A stretch of DNA of 64,000 nucleotides from Bacillus sp. NTK074B. Its GTDB lineage: Bacteria > Bacillota > Bacilli > Bacillales > Bacillaceae_B. The stretch spans positions 186,001 through 250,000 of the forward strand of contig NZ_JAFKOH010000005.1 of NCBI RefSeq assembly GCF_017303375.1. Direction: 5' to 3'. Within the stretch, counting starts at the first letter, position 1, and each line of letters starts with the position of its first letter. A program made the translations under genes and the position numbers. A model generated the notes under the pieces. It made no database searches and was not told where the DNA came from. It saw nothing but the letters and a program-made list of their open reading frames with translations. Shown piece after piece: positions 16,263 to 24,286 of the stretch.

Positions 16263-16311
16263 GTGTAATATTACACATAAAGCATCACTGTTTTCAATGT
16301 TATCATAACAT
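16263..16311 (-). promoter_or_regulatory. XRE-gene promoter with two perfect palindromic operators
   Basis: Minus-strand -35 TTGAAA and -10 TAATAT are 18 nt apart. A 14-bp palindrome GTGTAATATTACAC (16263-16276) covers the -10, and a 15-bp palindrome ATGTTAT-C-ATAACAT (16297-16311) abuts the -35. The layout is that of a repressor controlling its own gene. Confidence 0.6.
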
Positions 16312-16492
16312 TTATTGTCAAACGCATTGATTTTTGTATCAATCCCATTGATTCACTATACTTTTAGATAAGCTTGAGGAGGTAACTAACGCTCCTATCC
16401 TGTTTCCACAAGGCTGTTTTCGCAAAGATTATTGCTTTGCTATTTGCATACAAACTAAGATTTACGATGCTCTGTCATTTAGGTTGTGGTGC

Positions 16493-16597
16493 AGGAGGGT
16501 GAAGGGTACGGCTTCGCTTTCCACGGACGTTCGGCGGCGGAGGCTTACCGAAAGCCCCGCGGAAAGAGCACCTGAAGCTGAAATCAACCATCACTCG
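16493..16597. repeat. Dispersed palindromic intergenic repeat, copy B (inverted)
   Basis: Reverse-oriented, degenerate copy of the 8138-8272 repeat, sharing AGCCCCGCGGAAAG, the GAGGCTTA arm and the GAAATCAACCA end. The remainder of 16312-16691 shows no gene; the phr ribosome site lies at its right end. Confidence 0.65.
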
Positions 16598-16691
16598 TCA
16601 CATCCAATAGCAACTATGTTACGAAAACATCCTTCCTTAAACATAAAGGGTTTTTAATCTTTAATCATATTTCATATGAGGAGGAATCAAT

Positions 16692-18098
16692 ATGGATAAA
16701 TCAATCATTGTTTTGTTCAGGGAAGATTTAAGGATCCACGATAACCCTGCCCTTTATTCAGCTTGCCAGGAAGGCAATGTGGTCCCTCTTTATATCTGGG
16801 ATGAGGAAACCTCCCCTTCCACTTACGGCGAGGCAAAGAAATGGTGGCTGCATCGCAATATCGATTCTTTCCAGAAACGCATCCGTTCGATTGGCGGCAG
16901 ACTCTTTCTGGATGCAGGAAAGATCGAAGAGGTTCTTCCGCAATGGGTAGAGAAAACAAAGGCTCAAGCTGTATATTGGAATCGCGTGTATGACCCCAAA
17001 GTATATGAGGAGTACCTGAAGTTGGCTCATTCATTGTCCTCTCAAGGAGTAGAGGTAAAAACGCACGAAGGATCCCTCCTTCTGCCACCGTGGAAAATAA
17101 AAAAGGATGACGACAGTCCTTATAAAGTATACTCGGCTTTCTACAAGTCTATCAGGAAAGAACGAATCCCAGAGCCATTTCCTACTCCCGACCACCTGGA
17201 CGTACCAAAATTCAAGGAGGAAGGAATATGCCTTGAGGATTTAGATCTGTTGCCTTCTATTCCCTGGCATCACATTATGGAAAGCATATGGGAACCCGGT
17301 GAAGAAGCAGCATTCAAAAGATTAAATTCATTTCTGGAGAATAGCTTGCATGACTATTCAGAAGGAAGAGATTTTCCGGGCGCTGGCCATCATTCCACCC
17401 TGTCTCCTTACCTAACCCTTGGGGTGATATCTGTCCGGAAGATTTTCCATACACTGATTGAAATCCAAAACAAACCGGTGGAATCTTTTATTAAACAACT
17501 TATATGGAGAGAATTTTCATATACAGTTCTCCTCCATTTTCCCGAATCCACCACTCGTTCACTTAATGGAAAGTTCCATGACTTCAAGTGGCAAACAAAC
17601 GAAGATGAATGGGAGAAATGGACAAGTGGGCAAACCGGCTATCCAATTGTGGATGCAGGGATGAGGGAATTGTGGGCAACCGGGTTCATGCACAATCGGG
17701 TGCGGATGGTCGTCGCTTCCTTCCTCACGAAGCATCTGCTCATTCCATGGCAAAGGGGCGCGGAATGGTTCCTGGATACCTTAATTGATGCCGACCTTGC
17801 CAATAACTCGATGGGATGGCAGTGGGTGGCAGGTTCAGGTTTCGATTCAGCCCCCTACTTCCGCATCTTCAATCCCACACTGCAAAGTGAAAAATTTGAT
17901 GAAGACGGCACCTATATCCGAATGTGGGTTCCTGAACTAAAGAACCTTTCCAACCGATATATCCACAAGCCTTCAGACGCTCCCCCCGATATATTGGAAC
18001 AGTCCCATATCACCATGGGAAAAGATTATCCTTATCCGATCGTCGATCACAAAGCAGCGCGTCAAAGGGCTTTGGACCGTTACGAAGAAATAAAATAA
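16692..18098 (+). CDS. phr: Deoxyribodipyrimidine photolyase (cryptochrome/photolyase family)
   Basis: 468 residues. The N-terminal alpha/beta domain (about 5-165) starts IIVLFREDLRIHDNPALYSA, the antenna-binding DNA_photolyase domain. The C-terminal FAD-binding helical domain (about 200-465) has GAGHHSTLSPYLTLGVIS, LIWREFSYTVLLHFP, GYPIVDAGMRELWATGFMHNRVRM and DADLANNSMGWQWVAGSG. It repairs cyclobutane pyrimidine dimers with light energy. ATG 16692 follows GAGGAGG. Monocistronic with a terminator at 18116-18146. Confidence 0.95.
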   Translation: MDKSIIVLFREDLRIHDNPALYSACQEGNVVPLYIWDEETSPSTYGEAKKWWLHRNIDSFQKRIRSIGGRLFLDAGKIEEVLPQWVEKTKAQAVYWNRVYDPKVYEEYLKLAHSLSSQGVEVKTHEGSLLLPPWKIKKDDDSPYKVYSAFYKSIRKERIPEPFPTPDHLDVPKFKEEGICLEDLDLLPSIPWHHIMESIWEPGEEAAFKRLNSFLENSLHDYSEGRDFPGAGHHSTLSPYLTLGVISVRKIFHTLIEIQNKPVESFIKQLIWREFSYTVLLHFPESTTRSLNGKFHDFKWQTNEDEWEKWTSGQTGYPIVDAGMRELWATGFMHNRVRMVVASFLTKHLLIPWQRGAEWFLDTLIDADLANNSMGWQWVAGSGFDSAPYFRIFNPTLQSEKFDEDGTYIRMWVPELKNLSNRYIHKPSDAPPDILEQSHITMGKDYPYPIVDHKAARQRALDRYEEIK

Positions 18099-18115
18099 AA
18101 GATGAAGGTAAAATA

Positions 18116-18146
18116 AAAGGACCCAATCATGATGATTGGGTCCTTT
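18116..18146. terminator. Bidirectional terminator between phr and putP
   Basis: Stem AAAGGACCCAATCA / TGATTGGGTCCTTT with a 3-nt loop between convergent genes. Confidence 0.8.
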
Positions 18147-18156
18147 CATTGTAGCC

Positions 18157-19626
18157 TTATTCTTTCAGGCGTAATTTAACAGTATCGAATTCTTCCTGCA
18201 CTTCTTTTGATGGCGGGTTACCAACTAAGCTGAAGATGAAAATTGCAATGGTAGCAAGGATGAATCCTGGAAGAAGTTCATACACATCGAATAGTCCTCC
18301 AGACAGTTGCTTCCATACAATCACTGTTACTGCACCTGTAATCATACCTGCAAGGGCACCGTTACGAGTCATACGCTTCCAGAATAAGCTTAGGATGACA
18401 ACTGGTCCAAAGGCTGAACCAAATCCTGCCCAAGCATAACTGACAAGCTCCAGTACCTTACTATCGCGATCATATCCAAGGAAGATAGCAAGAATTGCGA
18501 TGACCACTACAGAAATTCGGCCAACCAATACTTCTTCCTTCTGACTTGCTTCTTTCCTGAATATTGCTTTATAGAAATCCTGAGCAAGGGCACTGGATGA
18601 AACAAGAAGCTGGGAGTCCACTGTACTCATGATCGCTGACAGAATGGCTGCCAGTAAGAAACCGGCTACCCAAGGATTAAATAATACTTGGGAGAACATG
18701 ATGAACACCGTTTCTGAATTTTCTAACGGCGAATCGGCGAAGTATGCAATACCAGAGAATCCGATGAAGATGGCTCCAAACAAGGAAACAATCATCCATA
18801 CCATACCGATCAGACGTGCTTTTGGAATTTCTTTTGTTGATTTGATTCCCATAAATCGAACAATAATATGAGGTTGTCCGAAATAACCCAAGCCCCATGC
18901 CAGAAGCGATACGACTGATACAAACGTCGCTCCTGTGTATACATTCAAGTAAGATGGATCAATGCTTGATACAGCACTTACCGTCGCATCCCAACCGCCA
19001 ATTTCAGAAATGGCTACAATTGGAATGATAATTAAGGCCAAGAACATCAGGATACCCTGAATGAAATCCGTCCAGCTGGCTGCAAGGAATCCACCAAAGA
19101 ATGTATAAGAGAGGATAACTCCTGCTCCAACCCATAAAGCTAATCGGTAATCCATATTAAATGATTCTTCAAGTAAGATTGCTCCACCCACTAAACTTGA
19201 TGAAGTATAGAACGTAAAGAAGATCAGGATGATGATAGCAGAGAACACTCGAAGAATTTTGCTTGAATCGTGGAAACGGTTCTCAAAGAAATCCGGTACT
19301 GTAATGGAATCATTGGCAACTTCGGTATACACACGGAATGGCTTTGCAACAAATTGCCAATTCAAGTACGCACCTGCAGAAAGACCTATCGCTAACCATA
19401 TTGACCCCATACCACTTGCATAAATGGCACCTGGCAACCCAAGCATCAACCAACCGCTCATGTCAGATGATCCCGCACTGAGGGCAGCTACACCGGCAGT
19501 TAATCTCCTTCCTCCTAAAACATAGTCGGATAAGTTACTGGTTAACTTCGCTGCCATGTAACCAATAACACCCATTCCAATTAAATAAATGATAATCGAT
19601 GTTAACGTCTGAATATTAATATCCAT
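18157..19626 (-). CDS. putP: Sodium/proline symporter (SSS family)
   Basis: 489 residues, 13 predicted helices. Conserved SSS/PutP features: DYVLGGRRLTAGVAALSAGSSDMSGWLMLG in TM2, GGAILLEESF, WAGFGSAFGPVVILSLFWKRMTRNGALAGM near the end. B. subtilis homologues are PutP and OpuE (about 490 residues), which import proline as nutrient or osmoprotectant; the sequence alone does not decide which role. Start ATG 19626; its SD AAAGGAG overlaps the stop of a 35-aa ORF immediately upstream, so the two are translationally linked. Confidence 0.93.
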   Translation of the reverse strand: MDINIQTLTSIIIYLIGMGVIGYMAAKLTSNLSDYVLGGRRLTAGVAALSAGSSDMSGWLMLGLPGAIYASGMGSIWLAIGLSAGAYLNWQFVAKPFRVYTEVANDSITVPDFFENRFHDSSKILRVFSAIIILIFFTFYTSSSLVGGAILLEESFNMDYRLALWVGAGVILSYTFFGGFLAASWTDFIQGILMFLALIIIPIVAISEIGGWDATVSAVSSIDPSYLNVYTGATFVSVVSLLAWGLGYFGQPHIIVRFMGIKSTKEIPKARLIGMVWMIVSLFGAIFIGFSGIAYFADSPLENSETVFIMFSQVLFNPWVAGFLLAAILSAIMSTVDSQLLVSSSALAQDFYKAIFRKEASQKEEVLVGRISVVVIAILAIFLGYDRDSKVLELVSYAWAGFGSAFGPVVILSLFWKRMTRNGALAGMITGAVTVIVWKQLSGGLFDVYELLPGFILATIAIFIFSLVGNPPSKEVQEEFDTVKLRLKE

Positions 19627-19629
19627 AAT

Positions 19630-19737
19630 CTACTCCTTTGTTTGTTCTGTAAAAAAAGTGATGATTGACAATATAATCAATGTTGGCATTGGAATTAATA
19701 ACCATAACCAGGTTCCCATTGTTAATTCTTCACCCAA
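19630..19737 (-). CDS. Small membrane protein encoded immediately upstream of putP
   Basis: TTG 19737 lies 8-9 nt behind a perfect AAGGAGG; the 35-residue product contains one transmembrane helix (WLWLLIPMPTLIILSIITFF) and a charged tail TEQTKE. An internal ATG (19719) would give 29 residues. The stop codon is 3 nt before putP and forms part of the putP ribosome site. Small accessory proteins encoded beside SSS and NSS symporters are known, so a symporter subunit is likely, but identity is inferred from position and shape. Confidence 0.7.
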   Translation of the reverse strand: MGEELTMGTWLWLLIPMPTLIILSIITFFTEQTKE

Positions 19738-19764
19738 TTTCAATTCCCTCCTTCTTATGCATGT

Positions 19765-19785
19765 AAGTGTATTTTTTATACACTT
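19765..19785. promoter_or_regulatory. Palindrome in the putP leader
   Basis: AAGTGTAT-N5-ATACACTT, an 8+8 bp perfect inverted repeat, just upstream of the small ORF's ribosome site. On the minus strand a candidate -10 (TATGAT) lies further upstream, so the palindrome would sit in the early transcript or roadblock position. Candidate repressor site. The rest of 19786-20002 is AT-rich with no gene. Confidence 0.4.
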
Positions 19786-20002
19786 TCTTTTTCAATACTA
19801 TTTTCCCGGTTGTTGTAGACACAAGATATATCATACCATAATACAGATTTTTTTAAAGTCATTTGCTTTATACCGGGATAATAATGTGAATAAAAATACA
19901 TTAATATTCGATAATTTCGTCTTATACCAGTTATTCCTCTATATTTATTCAAAAAAAATTATTTAAATTTATTCAAAAAACAGTACTTTTTTCACACTTC
20001 TG

Positions 20003-20566
20003 TTAAAATAACGTACCAAGCAGGTACGCTTTATTCATAGTTTTTTCATAATCAAATTTTTTATCCCTGTCCATTGTGTCAAAAAAGATCTCTACTTCTT
20101 TATCAATGACCCTCATCCTTTCAGAAATTCCAGATATTAATTGGTGTCGCAGCGCTTCATCATGGCCATTTGACATAAACTCCTCTTTTGTTTCTCCAGC
20201 AAGTCCCACCCAAAGAACCTTCTGGTGATTGATTTGAGTAAACGCCGGATATGTAAACACTCGATCAATATACCCCTTCATAATGGCAGGCAAACCATAC
20301 CACCATATTGGAAACACGAAGATCAGGGCATCATAACGCTTTAATTTCTTCCTCTCCTTCTCAACAATATAGGAAGGCTTCCCCTTCAGTGGGTTATCCC
20401 ATTCTTCTTCGCCTTTCTCATCTAATACCGGTTGGAATTCCTCCCTGTATAAATCCAATATCGAGGACTTATATTCTTTCTCGTGAAGTCCTTTCTGAAT
20501 ATGCTTTGTGATGGAAAATGTAAGGGAGTTCGTTCGGGGATGAGCAACAATCATAAGCACTTTCAA
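20003..20566 (-). CDS. NAD(P)H-dependent flavodoxin-like oxidoreductase
   Basis: 187 residues of the Flavodoxin_2 (KefF/MdaB/NQO-like) family: N-terminal MKVLMIVAHPRTNSLTFSI phosphate-binding loop for FMN/FAD, then DALIFVFPIWWYGLPAIMKGYIDRVFTYPAF, the canonical quinone-reductase core. It should reduce quinones, azo dyes or nitro compounds. TTG 20566 is preferred: AAGGAG lies 8 nt upstream, whereas the in-frame TTG at 20575 overlaps that site. Monocistronic. Confidence 0.85.
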   Translation of the reverse strand: MKVLMIVAHPRTNSLTFSITKHIQKGLHEKEYKSSILDLYREEFQPVLDEKGEEEWDNPLKGKPSYIVEKERKKLKRYDALIFVFPIWWYGLPAIMKGYIDRVFTYPAFTQINHQKVLWVGLAGETKEEFMSNGHDEALRHQLISGISERMRVIDKEVEIFFDTMDRDKKFDYEKTMNKAYLLGTLF

Positions 20567-20707
20567 GAATACCAACTCCTTAAATGAACTTTCGTACTGT
20601 GTGACTCTCTCTGTTCAGGATAACATACGGATTTCCTAGCAAGTCCGGCTATGTGTAATTTGCCAAATAACAGCGTGCAAAATACAGGTAAACTTCCTCT
20701 TTTTCAA

Positions 20708-20742
20708 ATAAAAGAAGGTGAAATCATCTTGATCTCACCTTC
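20708..20742 (-). terminator. Terminator of the glutamate/dicarboxylate symporter gene
   Basis: Stem GAAGGTGA / TCACCTTC, followed on the minus strand by TTTTATTTG. Confidence 0.7.
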
Positions 20743-20776
20743 CCGTTTGATTGACAATATGGGGTCTATCGTTTGG

Positions 20777-22021
20777 CTAAACTTCGCCTCTTTGTATCTT
20801 TATCGTGCGCTTTTTTTCTGTCTCTGATACAAATAGGGCACATGCAGCATCCCCTGAAATATTGATGGATGTTCGAGCCATATCAAGCAGGCGGTCTATC
20901 CCTAAAATCAAGCCGATCCCTTCAACAGGAAGATTGACGCTGCTTAGAACCATGGCAAGAAGGATTAGCCCTACTCCTGGTACTCCCGCCGTTCCAATAC
21001 TGGCCAAAACAGCTGTCAGAACGACCGTAATGAGCTGTTCCATGGAAAGATCAACATTATATACCTGAGAGATGAATACTGTCGCCACACCTTGCATGAT
21101 GGCCGTTCCGTCCATGTTGATCGTCGCTCCTAATGGCTGAACGAAGGAGCTCACGGATTTAGAAACACCAAGCCTTTGCTGAGCTACATCCATGGAAATC
21201 GGAAGAGTCGCATTACTGCTTGATGTACTGAATCCAACACTCATGGCAGGGCTGAAATTCTTAAAGAACCAAATTGGGTTCTTCTTGGCAAGCAAGAGAA
21301 TCGTTCCACCATACGTAATGAATGCGTGAACGATGAGAGCTGCCAATACGACAACAAAATAAAGCCACATCGCTTTTAATGCACTGGAACCCTGACTTCC
21401 GATTGCAGAAGCAATCAACCCGAATGTTCCGTATGGAGCGAATTTCATTACTAAGGTGACTAGATACATCATCAGGTCATTCCCCTGCTCCACAAGCTTC
21501 AGGATGCCTTTAGTCTTTTCTCCCAAAGCCGTTAATCCGAACCCGATGAAGATGGCAAAGGCGATAATCTGAAGCATATTACCTTCCGTCATGGCCGTTA
21601 GTGGATTTTTAGGAATAATGTTCGTCAATGTCTCCCCTACCGGTGGAGCTTCTTCTGTTTTAAAGCCTTCTGTTTGGGAAGTATCGATCCCTTTTACCAG
21701 TCCTGGATCAATAATATAAGCAAGTGTCAAACCAATTACGATGGCAATGCACGTTGTCACTAAGAAGTAGACAATGGTTTTCAACCCTATTCTTCCAAGC
21801 TTCTTGGGATCCCCAAGTCCTGCGGATCCAAGAACAATGGATAGAAAGACAATCGGTACCACAAGCATGCTGATCAGGTTAAGGAATATTTTCCCTAGTG
21901 GAGTGAAGAGATATGGATCTAATATATCGAATAAGTCTTTTGCAAAAATGTTAAGTAGTAAACCGACTACCGCCCCCAGTATTAAAGCAGTAATAATCTT
22001 CGTTGTTAAGTTAAATTTCAT
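20777..22021 (-). CDS. Dicarboxylate/amino acid:cation symporter (DAACS; GltP/GltT/DctA family)
   Basis: 414 residues with eight helices and two re-entrant loops. Family motifs are intact: serine-rich hairpin FSTSSSNATLPIS, NMDGTAIMQG in TM7 (cation/substrate site), ASIGTAGVPGVGLI in hairpin 2 and DRLLDMARTSINISGDA in TM8. The TM8 Arg of DRLLDMARTS is the usual determinant for acidic amino acids or dicarboxylates. The SD AGGGAGG precedes ATG 22021. Monocistronic; substrate is probably glutamate/aspartate or a C4-dicarboxylate. Confidence 0.92.
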   Translation of the reverse strand: MKFNLTTKIITALILGAVVGLLLNIFAKDLFDILDPYLFTPLGKIFLNLISMLVVPIVFLSIVLGSAGLGDPKKLGRIGLKTIVYFLVTTCIAIVIGLTLAYIIDPGLVKGIDTSQTEGFKTEEAPPVGETLTNIIPKNPLTAMTEGNMLQIIAFAIFIGFGLTALGEKTKGILKLVEQGNDLMMYLVTLVMKFAPYGTFGLIASAIGSQGSSALKAMWLYFVVVLAALIVHAFITYGGTILLLAKKNPIWFFKNFSPAMSVGFSTSSSNATLPISMDVAQQRLGVSKSVSSFVQPLGATINMDGTAIMQGVATVFISQVYNVDLSMEQLITVVLTAVLASIGTAGVPGVGLILLAMVLSSVNLPVEGIGLILGIDRLLDMARTSINISGDAACALFVSETEKKRTIKIQRGEV

Positions 22022-22385
22022 AGATGTACCTCCCTATAATTTTCCAATAATATAAAGGTCTTTACCCCCATACTTTTTTTACAAAACCAAAATTTTTAGA
22101 ACTTTCAGCAAGCGAATCATCTTCACCTGGATGCTTAGTCCAATCAGAGTGCTGCATTCTCTTTCTACTATTATACTGATTTTTTAATAATGAAAGAAGA
22201 ATTAGGGTGAATCGCATCCATTTTCCTATAATGGAATACTGCAACTTCATAATTTAAGGCAGTTTATTGCATCTATTCTACTAAAAAGATACTACCAGAC
22301 ATTTCTTTTCTTGATTAAGTGATTAAATGCTACGTGATTGGGTAAATAGTAATAACAGCATGAAAATAGAAAGGAACATACTTTT
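22022..22385. other. Gene-free divergent intergenic region
   Basis: AT-rich spacer between the divergent symporter and ArsC-like genes. A minus-strand 62-codon reading (22062-22250) lacks a ribosome site and family likeness. No repeat, riboswitch or clear operator was seen. Confidence 0.5.
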
Positions 22386-22814
22386 ATGAATAAAACAGTG
22401 TATTTTCTTTCCAGTAGTCAACAGCGCAGCTTGATAGCTGAAGGATGGGCTGAGAAACTCAATGTGTCAGACTGGTCCTTTAAAAGTGCCGGATGGGTTG
22501 CTGAAAGCCGTGCTGAATTCAGCGTTTTAGCAATGAAAGAATTATGTATTGATATTAGTTCATTTCCTCTTACACGCATTGAGATGAAAGAGCTCGGTGA
22601 TGCTTCGGTAATCGTTGCGATCAGGGATGCAGATTATGATGATAACATTGAACTCCCAGCTGAATTAGAAGAAAAGGTTATCCATTGGAACTTACCGAAT
22701 CCACAGAAGCGTTCGGCCAGCTTGATTGAAGAATGGGTTCATTACCAGGAAGTTTGCGATGAAATTGCAATGCGAGTGAAAGATTTAGAAAATATCCTTC
22801 CACAATTACATTAA
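22386..22814 (+). CDS. ArsC/LMW phosphatase-like protein lacking all catalytic cysteines
   Basis: 142 residues with the fold and length of thioredoxin-linked arsenate reductase / low-molecular-weight tyrosine phosphatase. The canonical FLCTGNSCRSQMAEGW start is replaced by FLSSSQQRSLIAEGW: the nucleophile Cys is Ser and the P-loop is one residue shorter. The second motif TLCGDADxxC...HW is VAIRDADYDDNIELPAELEEKVIHWNLPNP, without the two resolving cysteines. Arsenate reduction or phosphatase chemistry is therefore not expected; an oxyanion-binding or regulatory pseudoenzyme is likely. SD AAAGGA, ATG 22386; terminator follows. The ORF is intact, so it is not a decayed gene. Confidence 0.8.
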   Translation: MNKTVYFLSSSQQRSLIAEGWAEKLNVSDWSFKSAGWVAESRAEFSVLAMKELCIDISSFPLTRIEMKELGDASVIVAIRDADYDDNIELPAELEEKVIHWNLPNPQKRSASLIEEWVHYQEVCDEIAMRVKDLENILPQLH

Positions 22815-22816
22815 AT

Positions 22817-22861
22817 GGACTGATTACAACTAATGCTCCTTTGTAATCAGTCCTTTTTTTT
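22817..22861 (+). terminator. Terminator after the ArsC-like gene
   Basis: Stem GGACTGATTACA / TGTAATCAGTCC followed by a run of T; it reaches the splB stop codon and can serve both convergent genes. Confidence 0.85.
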
Positions 22862-23889
22862 TAGGTGAAATACTCAAGCTTTGCTTTTGGAAAATGCTTC
22901 TCCATATAAGCATATAGATGATCTTTGATTTCCTGCTCTTCATCCTTTTGATAAATGTACTTTCCTATGCCGTATTTGCCCCATTTATAGCGGCGTTCTT
23001 CTTCATTTAATTCTAGCTTCGTCATCGGATAATTCTTCTCAATCACTCTCTTCGCCGGCTTCGTAAAACGATGCTGGATAAATTCGAATGTTAGATCCTT
23101 TTTTGCTTCTTCGGGCAAATGGGCTTCCAGATGTTCAAACATCTTCTTGTACCCTTCTTGCCATCCTTCATGGATATAGATCGGAGCCACGATGAATCCC
23201 AACGGGTAGCCAGCCCTGGCAACCTTACCAGCTGCCTCCAACCTTTTATCCAATGGGGAAGTTCCCGGTTCAAAATTCTTAATGACATAGTCTGCATTAA
23301 TACTGAAACGGAACCTTGTCTTCCCATTATGCTTTGCATCCAGCAGATGATCCACATGATGGAATTTGGTAACAAACCGCAGCTTGCCATACTCCGATTC
23401 ACCAAAATGTTCAATTGCCCGTTTAAGGGTATGCGTGAGATGGTCCACACCGACGATATCGGAAGTACAAGCAGCTTCAAAACGCGTGAATTCCGGTGCC
23501 CTTTCTTCGATATACTTATCCGCCGCCTCAAATATTTCATCTACATTGACATACGTGCGGATATAGGGTTTGCTCCCCATCGTTGTCTGCAGGTAGCAAT
23601 AATGGCAGTGCCCCATACATCCGGTGGCAAACGGGATGGCATACTCCGCTGAAGGCTTGGATGTATCAAACTTTAGGGTCTTACGGATTCCTACAACCAA
23701 GGTAGATTTAGCGATCCTATATTTCTGAAAATGATTATCCCCTGGAAGATTTCGAACCTGATTATGGGATGTGGTATAACGGATTTCCACGTCCATTTTC
23801 TCAAACTTTTCTTTTAACTGCTTTCCCAATGGATAATCCAGTGCATTCGGTTCGAAATAGACCAATTGAGGCACGAACGGTTTCACCAT
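22861..23889 (-). CDS. splB: Spore photoproduct lyase
   Basis: 342 residues, the B. subtilis length. Radical SAM enzyme that reverses the spore photoproduct (5-thyminyl-5,6-dihydrothymine) during germination. The cluster motif ATGCMGHCHYC places Cys91, Cys95 and Cys98 at the [4Fe-4S] site, and EAACTSDIVG places the H-donor Cys at 141, all at the positions known from B. subtilis SplB. Encoded just downstream of splA with a 12-nt gap. Strong evidence that the host forms endospores. Confidence 0.97.
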   Translation of the reverse strand: MVKPFVPQLVYFEPNALDYPLGKQLKEKFEKMDVEIRYTTSHNQVRNLPGDNHFQKYRIAKSTLVVGIRKTLKFDTSKPSAEYAIPFATGCMGHCHYCYLQTTMGSKPYIRTYVNVDEIFEAADKYIEERAPEFTRFEAACTSDIVGVDHLTHTLKRAIEHFGESEYGKLRFVTKFHHVDHLLDAKHNGKTRFRFSINADYVIKNFEPGTSPLDKRLEAAGKVARAGYPLGFIVAPIYIHEGWQEGYKKMFEHLEAHLPEEAKKDLTFEFIQHRFTKPAKRVIEKNYPMTKLELNEEERRYKWGKYGIGKYIYQKDEEQEIKDHLYAYMEKHFPKAKLEYFT

Positions 23890-23901
23890 ATTAATTCCCT
23901 C

Positions 23902-24147
23902 CTAAAGGTCTCCAAATGATTGTGTGTAAGCCTCTTCTGCATCTGCTTCTGTACTGTAGACGGCAACTTCATGGGTTAAAGGATAATAAGTCTCATATAG
24001 AAATAATGCAAGCCCATCCGGATTTTCAGGATCGTGTACTACAGCAGCTTCCTGTACATTGGCTACACTTTGTGTATGAGGGTTTCTGTAAATTACATAC
24101 ACAACATCTCCAGCCTGATAGGGTGTATAAAGATTATTCAATTCCAT
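23902..24147 (-). CDS. splA: Transcriptional regulator SplA
   Basis: 81 residues, near the 79 of B. subtilis SplA, a TRAP-like negative regulator of the spl operon. Features: YQAGDVVYVIYRNPHTQSVANVQEAAVV, ending ...EVAVYSTEADAEEAYTQSFG. ATG 24147 is preferred over 24165 because AAAGGTGAG lies between them. It sits directly upstream of splB in one operon with a candidate SigG promoter. Confidence 0.88.
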   Translation of the reverse strand: MELNNLYTPYQAGDVVYVIYRNPHTQSVANVQEAAVVHDPENPDGLALFLYETYYPLTHEVAVYSTEADAEEAYTQSFGDL

Positions 24148-24204
24148 TTTCTCACCTTTTTTCATGATGTCATTGTTATCATTTTTTGTTAAAAGGAGAA
24201 GAAA

Positions 24205-24235
24205 TATGATGGTAAAAGATGTTTAATTATTTTCA
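24205..24235 (-). promoter_or_regulatory. Putative SigG (forespore) promoter of splAB
   Basis: Minus-strand TGAAAA and CATCATA separated by 18 nt. CATCATA fits the SigG -10 pattern CATnnTA; the -35 differs by one base from TGAATA. B. subtilis splAB is transcribed by SigG in the forespore. Confidence 0.5.
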
Positions 24236-24246
24236 AGGCAGAAGAA

Positions 24247-24277
24247 ATCGGCTCCCCATGCAAACGTTGCAGGAGGA
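24247..24277 (-). terminator. Stem-loop after the thiamine operon
   Basis: GGCTCC / GGAGCC with inner TGCAA / TTGCA pairing just past the TatD-like gene. The T-tract is weak. Confidence 0.5.
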
Positions 24278-24286
24278 GCCTGTCTT

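Noticed and set aside
22062..22250. 62-codon minus-strand ORF upstream of the symporter
   Set aside because: No SD, no family likeness, and it occupies the promoter region.
22386..22814. Functional arsenate reductase (arsC)
   Set aside because: All three required cysteines are missing and there are no arsR/arsB neighbours.
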